14,801 nucleotides of DNA from positions 1 through 14,801 of the forward strand of contig CAUEKH010000027.1 of NCBI GenBank assembly GCA_959018155.1. Reading direction: 5' to 3'. This document shows, in pieces, positions 6,369 to 13,051 of the stretch (positions within the stretch are counted from its first letter, which is position 1; every line of letters begins with the position of its first letter). The translations under genes were made by a program, and so were the position numbers. Source of the stretch: an uncultured Hungatella sp. Lineage in GTDB: Bacteria > Bacillota > Clostridia > Lachnospirales > Lachnospiraceae. A model generated the notes under the pieces. It had not been told where the DNA came from. It was given only the letters and a program-made list of their open reading frames with translations, and made no database searches.

Positions 6369-7805
6369 TTAACCTCTCATACGGATTAACGGTCCCCCGA
6401 TTTTATCGAGATACGCTCTCGTTATGATGACAGAACCAATCTCAGGGTCCTTCGGAATTTCATACATGATATCCAGCATGAAATCCTCAATAATTGCGCG
6501 GAGGGCCCTGGCCCCTGTCTCTTTTTTCAGCGCCTGTTCCGCAATCCATTCCAGGGCCTCATCCTCAAATACAAGCTTTACTTCATCCATCTCCAGCAGC
6601 TTCATGTACTGCTTCAAAATGGCGTTCTTCGGTTCCTTCAAAATCCGCACCATCAGTTCCTTCGTCAGGGACTGGAGAGTCACGGTGATGGGCAGACGTC
6701 CCAAAAACTCCGGTATCATGCCAAAGGTCCGCAGATCCTCATTCGTCACATGGGTCAGGATATCCGGATCCTTCTCGTACTTATCGCGCAGTTCCGCCGA
6801 AAAACCGATTGACGTCTTCTTCGACAGCCTCTCTCTGACGATGTCCTCCAGATCCGGAAACGCGCCGCCGCAGATAAACAGGATATTGTCCGTGCTCACC
6901 GTCGTCATGGGGGTCAGCGCATTCTTCTGGTTAGAGCCCACCGGCACCTCCACGTTGCTTCCCTCCAGCAGCTTCAGTAACTCCTGCTGAACCGATTCGC
7001 CGCTCACATCGCGGGAGTTGGTATTCTTCTTCTTGGCAATCTTATCTATCTCGTCGATAAAAATGATTCCCCGCTCCGCGCGGTCCACATCGTTGTCCGC
7101 GGCCGCCAGAAGCTTGGAAACGACACTCTCGATATCGTCACCGATATAACCGGCCTCTGTCAGGGAGGTGGCGTCGGCAATGGCCAGGGGCACATTGAGA
7201 AGCTTAGCCAGGGTCTTTACGAGATACGTCTTGCCGCTTCCCGTGGGGCCAATCATCAGAATGTTGGACTTCTCCACCTGGACTTCCCCGTTTTCATCTT
7301 TCTTCCCGGAATCAGCCAGAAAGACTCTCTTGTAATGGTTATACACTGCCACGGAAATGACTTTCTTGGCCTTCTCCTGGCCGATTACGTATTCATCCAG
7401 CTTCTGCTTGATGATGTGGGGCGCCGGAATATCCTTCAAATCAAATTCCGGTTTCTTCGCCTCAGGCGCACGCTTCTTAATCTTCTGCTTTTTCGGGATT
7501 TCCACATCCTGATTCATCATATTTCCAAAATCACTCAGATTCATATTCATGTATGGCATATTCTGAATCTTCGATAAATCAAATCCGCCCTGGGTCACCG
7601 AATCAAATGCCTTCTGCATACAGTCATGGCATAAATTCATGCCGCCCATGGTAATCATCGGGCCTGTCTTGCTCTCCGGGCGGCGGCAGACGTAGCAGAT
7701 CTTCTCGTACTCGTCATCTTCTTTCTTTCCGGAGGCATTTTCACCGGCTGGTGTTACATCTTTTATCTCTTCTTTTGCCTCGTCTGTATATTCTTTATCT
7801 TCCAA
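6369..7805 (-). CDS. clpX: ClpX-type AAA+ unfoldase, long variant without RKH loop
   Basis: A 478-residue ATP-dependent unfoldase that would feed proteins to ClpP. An acidic N-terminal tail (1-34) precedes a zinc-binding domain (Cys37, 40, 59, 62). A Met/Asn-rich linker (about 75-115) leads to the AAA+ module: Walker A GPTGSGKT (186-193), pore loop GYIG (219-222), Walker B IIFIDE (247-252), arginine finger Arg370 and sensor 2 Arg433. The IGF loop (333-335) that docks ClpP is kept, but the RKH pore loop of classical ClpX is replaced by SNQKNA (291-296). At about 50 residues over the usual length and away from clpP and lon, it may be a paralog. The start is TTG at 7805, with AAGGAG 9 nt upstream. 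It has its own strong promoter. Confidence 0.9.
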   Translation of the reverse strand: MEDKEYTDEAKEEIKDVTPAGENASGKKEDDEYEKICYVCRRPESKTGPMITMGGMNLCHDCMQKAFDSVTQGGFDLSKIQNMPYMNMNLSDFGNMMNQDVEIPKKQKIKKRAPEAKKPEFDLKDIPAPHIIKQKLDEYVIGQEKAKKVISVAVYNHYKRVFLADSGKKDENGEVQVEKSNILMIGPTGSGKTYLVKTLAKLLNVPLAIADATSLTEAGYIGDDIESVVSKLLAAADNDVDRAERGIIFIDEIDKIAKKKNTNSRDVSGESVQQELLKLLEGSNVEVPVGSNQKNALTPMTTVSTDNILFICGGAFPDLEDIVRERLSKKTSIGFSAELRDKYEKDPDILTHVTNEDLRTFGMIPEFLGRLPITVTLQSLTKELMVRILKEPKNAILKQYMKLLEMDEVKLVFEDEALEWIAEQALKKETGARALRAIIEDFMLDIMYEIPKDPEIGSVIITRAYLDKIGGPLIRMRG

Positions 7806-7858
7806 AATAGCAGTCTCCTTCTATGTACTGTGTAAATTCATTTTTGACATACGTGTTC

Positions 7859-7887
7859 ATTATAATCCATTTGCATTCATCCTACAA
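7859..7887 (-). promoter_or_regulatory. SigA-type promoter of the ClpX-type gene
   Basis: On the minus strand TTGTAG (7882-7887) and a perfect TATAAT (7859-7864) are 17 nt apart. An A/T-rich tract at about 7901-7920 lies upstream of the -35 box and could act as an UP element. No CtsR heptad repeat was seen. Confidence 0.8.
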
Positions 7888-7983
7888 GGGCGGAGGGGAA
7901 TTTTAGTTTTTTTTAACTTTTCCCGCCTCACAGGCCTCATACCGTGTAAACAGTATCTTTCCCGGCTGTTTGCTTTTGGCCAG

Positions 7984-8030
7984 ACAAAATCAGGGCGGAC
8001 ACAGGATTAATCATTTCCCGCGCCGCCCTG
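7984..8030 (-). terminator. Probable terminator after htrA
   Basis: An 8-bp perfect stem CAGGGCGG (7991-7998) and CCGCCCTG (8023-8030) with a long 24-nt loop. On the minus strand it is followed by ATTTTGTCT, a modest T-run. It lies about 45 nt past the htrA stop. The rest of the 7806-8073 gap holds only the clpX promoter and A/T-rich sequence. Confidence 0.65.
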
Positions 8031-8073
8031 CATTCTGAAAAATCAGTTCAGTTCACAGATTTCACTTATGCTG

Positions 8074-10158
8074 TTAATTTTGAGAGGTCTGGTTTGTCTC
8101 AACCGGTTTCTTGCCCAGAGTGACATCCACATTTCTCTCTACATACTCGCCATTTTCCAGAGACTGGACAGTCAGTGTCACGGTTGTCCCGCCTTCATAA
8201 TATTTCATCATATTGGTCAGATCATCGTATGTCTTCACACTCTGGCCATCGAATTTCGTGATGATATCTTTTTCGCGTAAATCGGACTGCGCCGCTGCCC
8301 CGCCTTCTACAATCTTGTAGATAAAGACGCCCTGCGGCATTCCGAACTGCTGGCTTGTCATGCTGTCAATATTCTTACACTGGATTCCCAGATATCCCTG
8401 ATCGCTGTCAGCTATCTGAGTTCTGGTCTTTCTCGTCATCAGAGTGTCAATGATATCCTGTGCCTTGGAAATCGGGATCGCATAGCCCATTCCCTCAACT
8501 TCTGTGGAGGAGTACTTGGCTGAGTTGATACCGATCACCTCGCCCTGCATATTTAACAGAGCGCCGCCGCTGTTACCAGGGTTGATGGCTGCATCCGTCT
8601 GAAGTAAATCCCTGCTGACTCCGTCCTCTGTCTGCACAGTACGGTCGAGAGCGCTAATATATCCGACTGTCACGGACTGACCATAACCGAGTGCGTTACC
8701 GATGGCAACGACTCCCTGACCAACCTTGACATTATCGGAGTTGCCAAGACTTGCTATGGCAATCTGGCTCAGCGTGTCAGATGGAATATCGCTTAATTTC
8801 ACTGCAATAACCGCCAAATCGCTGTCCGCGTCAGTTCCCTTGATAGCCGCGTCAACGGCTGTCTGGTCGATGAAGGTCACTTTCAGTTCTTCTGCGCCTT
8901 CTACAACATGGTTGTTGGTGACAATCAGAAGTTCGCTGTCATTTTTCCCAACCACGAAACCTGATCCGCTGCCCATGCCTTCTCTCTGCATCGGGCCAAA
9001 CCAGGTCTGGCTCTCATAGATCACCTTGCTCGTAATGGCAACTACAGAAGGCATGGCTTTGTCTACAATTGCCGAGACATCGAGACTGGTAGCCGTCGCT
9101 GCCGCTTTATTCGCTGCGTCATTACTGTCAGAGGAAGCTGCCTCGGTCGGCGCCGGCAGTGTCTCCGCCTGGCTGATTTCCACATTCATCTTCTGGTTGT
9201 ACGTACCCGCAACCCAGTTGATGCCAACCATGGTGCCTCCGGCCACAATCCCGAATACCAGTGCGGCTCCTACAACGGCTGCTGCCTTCTTCACAAAACG
9301 GCCGCGCTTCTTCGGAGGTTTCGCACCTTCCGGCTGTTTAATATTGCCCTGTGCCATGCGCTGATACTGGCGCTCCTGATAATGTGGGATTCCCTGCTGC
9401 CCGCCATACGTTCCGCGCTGAGCCGACTGCTGATAATTCGGCTGGCCGTACCCGCCGTTGGAACCCTGATTCCCGCTGTAGGAATGATTGGCGGTTCCGC
9501 TCTCTGACTGGGCGTACGCCTGATTATATGGCTGACGGATTCCGCCGCTCTCCGGCTGACCGTACATGTTGCGTCTCATGCCGCCATCCTGCTGGCTGTA
9601 GGGCTGGCTGTAATTCTGGCTGGCTGACGAACCGGACTGGCCGTAGTTCTGGCTGGTTGTTGAACCAGTCTGGCTGTAGTTCTGGCTGGCTGTTGAACCG
9701 GTCTGGCCGTAGTTCTGGCTGGCTGCTGAACCGGTCTGGCCGTAGTTCTGGCTGGCTGCTGATTCTGCCTGGCCGTAGTTCTGACTGGTTGCTGAACCGG
9801 TCTGACCGTAGTTCTGGCTGGTTTCCGCCTCCGCCTGGCCATAACCCTGGCTGGTTGTTGATTCCGCCTGGCTGTAGTTCTGGCTGGTTGTTGAACCGGT
9901 CTGACCGTAGTTCTGGCTGGTTTCCGCCTCCGCCTGGCCATAACCCTGGCTGGTTACCGCCTCCGTCTGGCCCAGCCGCCCATCTTCTGTTTCCTGACGG
10001 CCTGCCGCCTCGTAATTTTCAGAATTGTTTCTACTGGAAGTCTCCTCTGTATCCGCATCTCTCATGGTAAAGTTTGTGGTAATCGGTTCCTCTTTATGTT
10101 CTTCAGGATTTATGCGGCCCAGGTTATTATTGTTATTATTCTCATTCTCGTTATACAT
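8074..10158 (-). CDS. htrA: Membrane-anchored HtrA/DegP-like serine protease with prion-like repeat arm
   Basis: A 694-residue surface quality-control protease. The C-terminal part is conventional: one membrane helix (about 292-314), a trypsin-like domain with His417 (TNNHVV), Asp447 (DSDLAV) and Ser530 (GNSGG), and one PDZ domain (about 586-682). The first 290 residues are unusual. They begin MYNENENNNNNN, run through an acidic Glu/Thr stretch, then an array with an 11-residue period (69-185, consensus TSQNYGQTGST), and a further Tyr/Gln/Gly-rich part to about 275, ending in a basic PPKKRGRFVKK. That basic stretch predicts the arm stays in the cytoplasm and the protease lies outside. Typical relatives have far shorter N-terminal parts. 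Start ATG at 10158 has AAAGGGG 9 nt upstream. It is a single-gene unit between two terminators. Confidence 0.93.
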   Translation of the reverse strand: MYNENENNNNNNLGRINPEEHKEEPITTNFTMRDADTEETSSRNNSENYEAAGRQETEDGRLGQTEAVTSQGYGQAEAETSQNYGQTGSTTSQNYSQAESTTSQGYGQAEAETSQNYGQTGSATSQNYGQAESAASQNYGQTGSAASQNYGQTGSTASQNYSQTGSTTSQNYGQSGSSASQNYSQPYSQQDGGMRRNMYGQPESGGIRQPYNQAYAQSESGTANHSYSGNQGSNGGYGQPNYQQSAQRGTYGGQQGIPHYQERQYQRMAQGNIKQPEGAKPPKKRGRFVKKAAAVVGAALVFGIVAGGTMVGINWVAGTYNQKMNVEISQAETLPAPTEAASSDSNDAANKAAATATSLDVSAIVDKAMPSVVAITSKVIYESQTWFGPMQREGMGSGSGFVVGKNDSELLIVTNNHVVEGAEELKVTFIDQTAVDAAIKGTDADSDLAVIAVKLSDIPSDTLSQIAIASLGNSDNVKVGQGVVAIGNALGYGQSVTVGYISALDRTVQTEDGVSRDLLQTDAAINPGNSGGALLNMQGEVIGINSAKYSSTEVEGMGYAIPISKAQDIIDTLMTRKTRTQIADSDQGYLGIQCKNIDSMTSQQFGMPQGVFIYKIVEGGAAAQSDLREKDIITKFDGQSVKTYDDLTNMMKYYEGGTTVTLTVQSLENGEYVERNVDVTLGKKPVETNQTSQN
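9604..9954 (-). repeat. 33-bp in-frame tandem repeat array in htrA
   Basis: Ten full and one partial copies of a 33-bp unit encode residues 69-185 of HtrA, consensus TSQNYGQTGST, with SQGYGQAEAE and SQNYSQ variants. Each copy holds one Tyr in NY or GY context. A 99-bp (three-unit) duplication is visible: at least 64 bp at 9793-9856 repeat without change at 9892-9955. The unit length is a multiple of three, so copy-number change keeps frame, and it leaves the other frames open as well. Confidence 0.95.
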
Positions 10159-10241
10159 AACATCTATCCCCTTTCCTGTAATCTCTTGTTTTCTTTTGAT
10201 ACGGAAAGTTTATCAACGAATTGTGTCAAATTTGTGATTAA

Positions 10242-10270
10242 ATTATATTAAATATGTGAAAATCAGAAAA
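10242..10270 (-). promoter_or_regulatory. Possible htrA promoter
   Basis: On the minus strand a perfect TATAAT (10242-10247) lies 17 nt after a weak -35 TTTTCT (10265-10270), which overlaps the upstream terminator. The direct repeats AAATTTGTGA (10228-10237) and AAATATGTGA (10250-10259), 22 bp apart, flank the -10 box. A better -35-like TTGACA further downstream has no -10 partner. Confidence 0.4.
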
Positions 10271-10310
10271 AAGGCATTTTCCAGTCTCTCACAACCGAAA
10301 AATGCCTTTC
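10266..10310 (-). terminator. Rho-independent terminator after the LCP gene
   Basis: An 11-bp perfect stem AAAGGCATTTT (10270-10280) and AAAATGCCTTT (10299-10309). On the minus strand the stem runs into six T before CTGATTTTC. It lies about 20 nt past the LCP stop and ends the polysaccharide operon. Confidence 0.85.
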
Positions 10311-10330
10311 TTTCTATTTTCTATGGGATA

Positions 10331-13006
10331 TTAATTGGATCCTGGCGGTCCTACATTTATGATTTCATCTCCGTTGTTCCCCGGCTGCGGGCTTCCGCCA
10401 TGGCTGTCTCCGCCTCCCGGACCGGTTGAACCGCCCGGACCGTCGGAAGCGGCTGATGTCGGCTCACTGGCATGAGTCGATTCTGTCGGCCTCGTCCCCG
10501 GTCCTTCCCCTGGCCCTGTCACAGACTCAGAAGGTGATTCCGGCTTTGTCGGTTTTGACTCTTCCGGACCGGAAGGTCCCGGACCATTTGATTCTGACTC
10601 GCCCGGTCCTTTATTGCCCTCGGAAGTTTCACCCGGCTTCGTCGGACCTGTGCCATCTGCTGTCGACTCGCCCGGCTTTGTGGGCTTCGTACCGTCCGCT
10701 GTCGTTTCACCCGGCTTCGTTGGCTTCGTGCCATCTGCAGTCTCACCCGGCTTCGTCGGCTTTGTGCCGTCCGCCGTCGTTTCACCTGGCTTTGTGGGCT
10801 TCGTGCCATCTGGAGAACTCTCTTCCGGCCTGGTACCCTCAATCGTCTCACCGTTCTCATCCGTCTCGAAGATCGACTCGCTCTCAGCCGTAGTTTTTTC
10901 TTCTTCCGACTCGTTGCTTTCTTTCTTCGTTTCTTTCGTTGTCTCCTCCGGTATGTAGCCCTTATCTGTCGCCACGTGGCCTGCGTTCGTACCCTGCTTG
11001 TATTTGCCGGAATCCGCAGCAATCTTAGCGCTTATTTTCTTCACGGTCGAAGAAGGCTCGTAGCCCTCTTTCCCGTAAAGGAACTTATGCAGTTCAGACA
11101 CATTGCTCTCCAGCGTCGTCGGAATTACACAGTCTCCTTTTCCCCCCATAATCATGGAATCACGGGAGAATGGGAAACCTCCGGTCTCACCGATATAATA
11201 CTTTCCAATATCGAGAATCAAATCCGTAAAATCACTGAAGGACAGCGACGTCTCTACCTGCTCTACTTCCATCAGAAGAATTCTGTTCAGCAGTCCCAAG
11301 TCCGCCTTCTTCGCTTTTTCAAATGCCTTCTGAATAATAATTCTCTGTCTCTCGGTACGGGCATAATCCGTATCCATCAGACGAAGACGTCCATAAGCCA
11401 CTGCCTGGACTCCGTCCAAATGCTGAACTCCCGCTGATTTCAGCTGGAAAGAAGGAACTCCTGTCTTCTGGACCGTCTCTGTGATGAAGGAGTTGATATA
11501 GCGGAACTCCGCCTTACTGATATCCACATCCTCCACGCCTCCCAGCATATTGATGCCGTCAGCTACCGCCTTCCAGTTAAATGTTACGTAATCTTCAATA
11601 TCAAGATCCAGATTTCTGTTGATTGCCGCAAGGCTCTGTTCCGCGCCTCCGTTGGCATAAGCTGAATTTATCTTATTGTACGAACCTTTTTCGCTGACAT
11701 TCAAGTAGGAATCCCGGAATACCGAGACAAGCCTGATTTCTCCCGTATCGCGGTTAATGTTGCAGAGCATGATAACATCGGCATTCGTGCCTTTGCTCAC
11801 ATTTCCGTCACGGCTGTCCACGCCAAATACGGCAATCGTCTTATATCCCGTCATGTGCTGCTTCATTTCAACGGAAAGATTGGGGTTGGATACATTGGCG
11901 GGATCAAAATTCCCCGGCCGCCTGATGCTGCTGTCAACCCTCAGCAGATAACCATAGGCAAAAATGGCAATCAGCGTAAATACCTCTAAAATTGCTGTAA
12001 TAACAATCCGCTTTACTTTTTTCTTTTTCGCTGCCTGAGCGGCTGAACGGCTGGCCGCAGCCTTCGTCTGGCTGCTGGAAATGTCTCTCGTCCCTCCGGC
12101 TGTCTGGCTGCCTCTGGAAGTTCTTGTGCCTGCCGTGCTCCCCGTTTCACTTCCCGCTGTTCTCGTCCCGGAACGTCTCACCGTCTCTCCGGTCTGACTG
12201 CTTCCCTCCAAACTGGCTGAAGCTTTACGGCTGCTCCCGGCCGCGCCTATCCCGGCGCCTCCGGTTCTGTTCACCGCACCTGTTCCGTTTCCATCTCCTC
12301 CGGCGCTTCTCCTCACCGTTTCACCAGTCTGTCGGCTTCCTCCGGCAGAACTGACTCGGCGGACGCTGTCCCCGGTAGTATCAGTCCGGCGGACGCTCTC
12401 TCCAGTAGTATCAGTTCGTCGGGCACTTCCGCTGGCAGCACCAGCACGGCGAACACTGTCTCCAGTGGTTTCAGCACGACGGGCAGCTCCTCCGGCAGTT
12501 TCGGCTCGGCGGACGCTGTCTCCGGCAGTTCCGGCTCGACGTTCACCCTCTCCAGCGTTTTCAGCGCGACGGGCAACTCCTCCGGCAGTTTCGGCTCGAC
12601 GAACACTGTCTCCGGCAATACCGGCTCGACGTCCCCCCTCTCCCGTGGTTTCGGCTCGGCGGACGCTGTCCCCAGATGCACTGGCGCGGCGGGAACCGTC
12701 CCCATTTGCGTCAGTACGGCGGGCGCTGCCCCCGACATGAGCCGCACGGCGGTCACCTCCATCTGCGCCGGCACGCGGTCCGCCCTCCGGTACATATCCG
12801 CCGGTCATTCCTGTTTTGCCGGCCGGTTTTGCCGCCCTTTCGCCCTCCTCAAAATCTTCATCAAGGTAATAATCTTCTTCATATGAGTCCGGCTCCCTCG
12901 ATGCCCTCCGGTTCCCCACAGAAGCATTGCCGTAGTCATTTCTCCTGGCGCCGTTTTCCCTGCCCCTGTCAGCCCCGTTTAATTCATCATCAAATTCCCT
13001 GCTCAT
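10331..13006 (-). CDS. LytR-CpsA-Psr (LCP) family cell-wall polymer ligase with two repeat domains
   Basis: An 891-residue protein, more than twice the usual LCP length. The LCP core (about 388-570) would transfer lipid-linked glycan polymers to peptidoglycan outside the cell. It shows FGVDSRDG (394-401), NADVIML, VSVFRDSY with the key Arg431, LGGVEDVDIS, and ARTERQR (549-555). A membrane helix lies at about 334-354 after a KKKKVKR stretch, so the first 330 residues are predicted cytoplasmic: an acidic start (40-56), then fourteen 10-residue units with Arg-Arg pairs (85-224), then a Ser/Gly/Thr-rich part containing two QTGETVRRS copies. After the core come about 200 extracellular residues: an acidic Lys/Thr stretch, a DGTKPTKPGETTA repeat (733-796), and a Gly/Pro/Ser tail with no LPXTG signal. 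Start ATG at 13006 has GAGGA 7 nt upstream. It follows the phosphotransferase gene by 45 nt, in one operon. Confidence 0.92.
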   Translation of the reverse strand: MSREFDDELNGADRGRENGARRNDYGNASVGNRRASREPDSYEEDYYLDEDFEEGERAAKPAGKTGMTGGYVPEGGPRAGADGGDRRAAHVGGSARRTDANGDGSRRASASGDSVRRAETTGEGGRRAGIAGDSVRRAETAGGVARRAENAGEGERRAGTAGDSVRRAETAGGAARRAETTGDSVRRAGAASGSARRTDTTGESVRRTDTTGDSVRRVSSAGGSRQTGETVRRSAGGDGNGTGAVNRTGGAGIGAAGSSRKASASLEGSSQTGETVRRSGTRTAGSETGSTAGTRTSRGSQTAGGTRDISSSQTKAAASRSAAQAAKKKKVKRIVITAILEVFTLIAIFAYGYLLRVDSSIRRPGNFDPANVSNPNLSVEMKQHMTGYKTIAVFGVDSRDGNVSKGTNADVIMLCNINRDTGEIRLVSVFRDSYLNVSEKGSYNKINSAYANGGAEQSLAAINRNLDLDIEDYVTFNWKAVADGINMLGGVEDVDISKAEFRYINSFITETVQKTGVPSFQLKSAGVQHLDGVQAVAYGRLRLMDTDYARTERQRIIIQKAFEKAKKADLGLLNRILLMEVEQVETSLSFSDFTDLILDIGKYYIGETGGFPFSRDSMIMGGKGDCVIPTTLESNVSELHKFLYGKEGYEPSSTVKKISAKIAADSGKYKQGTNAGHVATDKGYIPEETTKETKKESNESEEEKTTAESESIFETDENGETIEGTRPEESSPDGTKPTKPGETTADGTKPTKPGETADGTKPTKPGETTADGTKPTKPGESTADGTGPTKPGETSEGNKGPGESESNGPGPSGPEESKPTKPESPSESVTGPGEGPGTRPTESTHASEPTSAASDGPGGSTGPGGGDSHGGSPQPGNNGDEIINVGPPGSN
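10619..10810 (-). repeat. 39-bp in-frame tandem repeat, LCP C-terminal Thr/Pro/Lys tract
   Basis: Five units encode residues 733-796: DGTKPTKPGETTA, DGTKPTKPGETA, DGTKPTKPGETTA, DGTKPTKPGESTA and DGTGPTKPGETSE. Four are 39 bp; the second has lost one codon (36 bp). The tract would be extended and lie outside the membrane, possibly as a wall-spanning stalk. Confidence 0.93.
12335..12754 (-). repeat. 30-bp in-frame tandem repeat, LCP N-terminal Arg-Arg tract
   Basis: Fourteen back-to-back 10-residue units (LCP residues 85-224) follow the consensus xRRAETxGDS, for example VRRAETAGGV, ARRAENAGEG and ERRAGTAGDS. Arg-Arg is invariant at positions 2 and 3 of every unit, while the remaining positions vary among small, acidic and Thr residues. 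The units are more diverged from one another than those in htrA. Confidence 0.93.
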
Positions 13007-13051
13007 GTATCAGTCCTCATTCTATGGTATAATCCCGTACCTTCCAGATAA

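Noticed and set aside
9604..9954. CRISPR-like regular repeats
   Set aside because: Units are contiguous 33-bp in-frame coding repeats inside htrA with no unique spacers and no cas genes.
9351..10070. Long plus-strand open frame of Gly/Trp/Leu/Arg repeats opposite htrA, and other open frames across the array
   Set aside because: Repeats with a unit divisible by three keep all six frames open; no ribosome binding site, and the minus frame has a full HtrA domain set.
10221..10249. Plus-strand promoter-like pair TTGTGT and TATATT
   Set aside because: Spacing is acceptable but no plus-strand gene follows; the A/T-rich region easily gives such matches.
10619..12754. Collagen-like or LPXTG-anchored adhesin
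   Set aside because: The repeats belong to a protein with a complete LCP catalytic core; there is no Gly-X-Y pattern over a long run and no sorting signal at the C-terminus.
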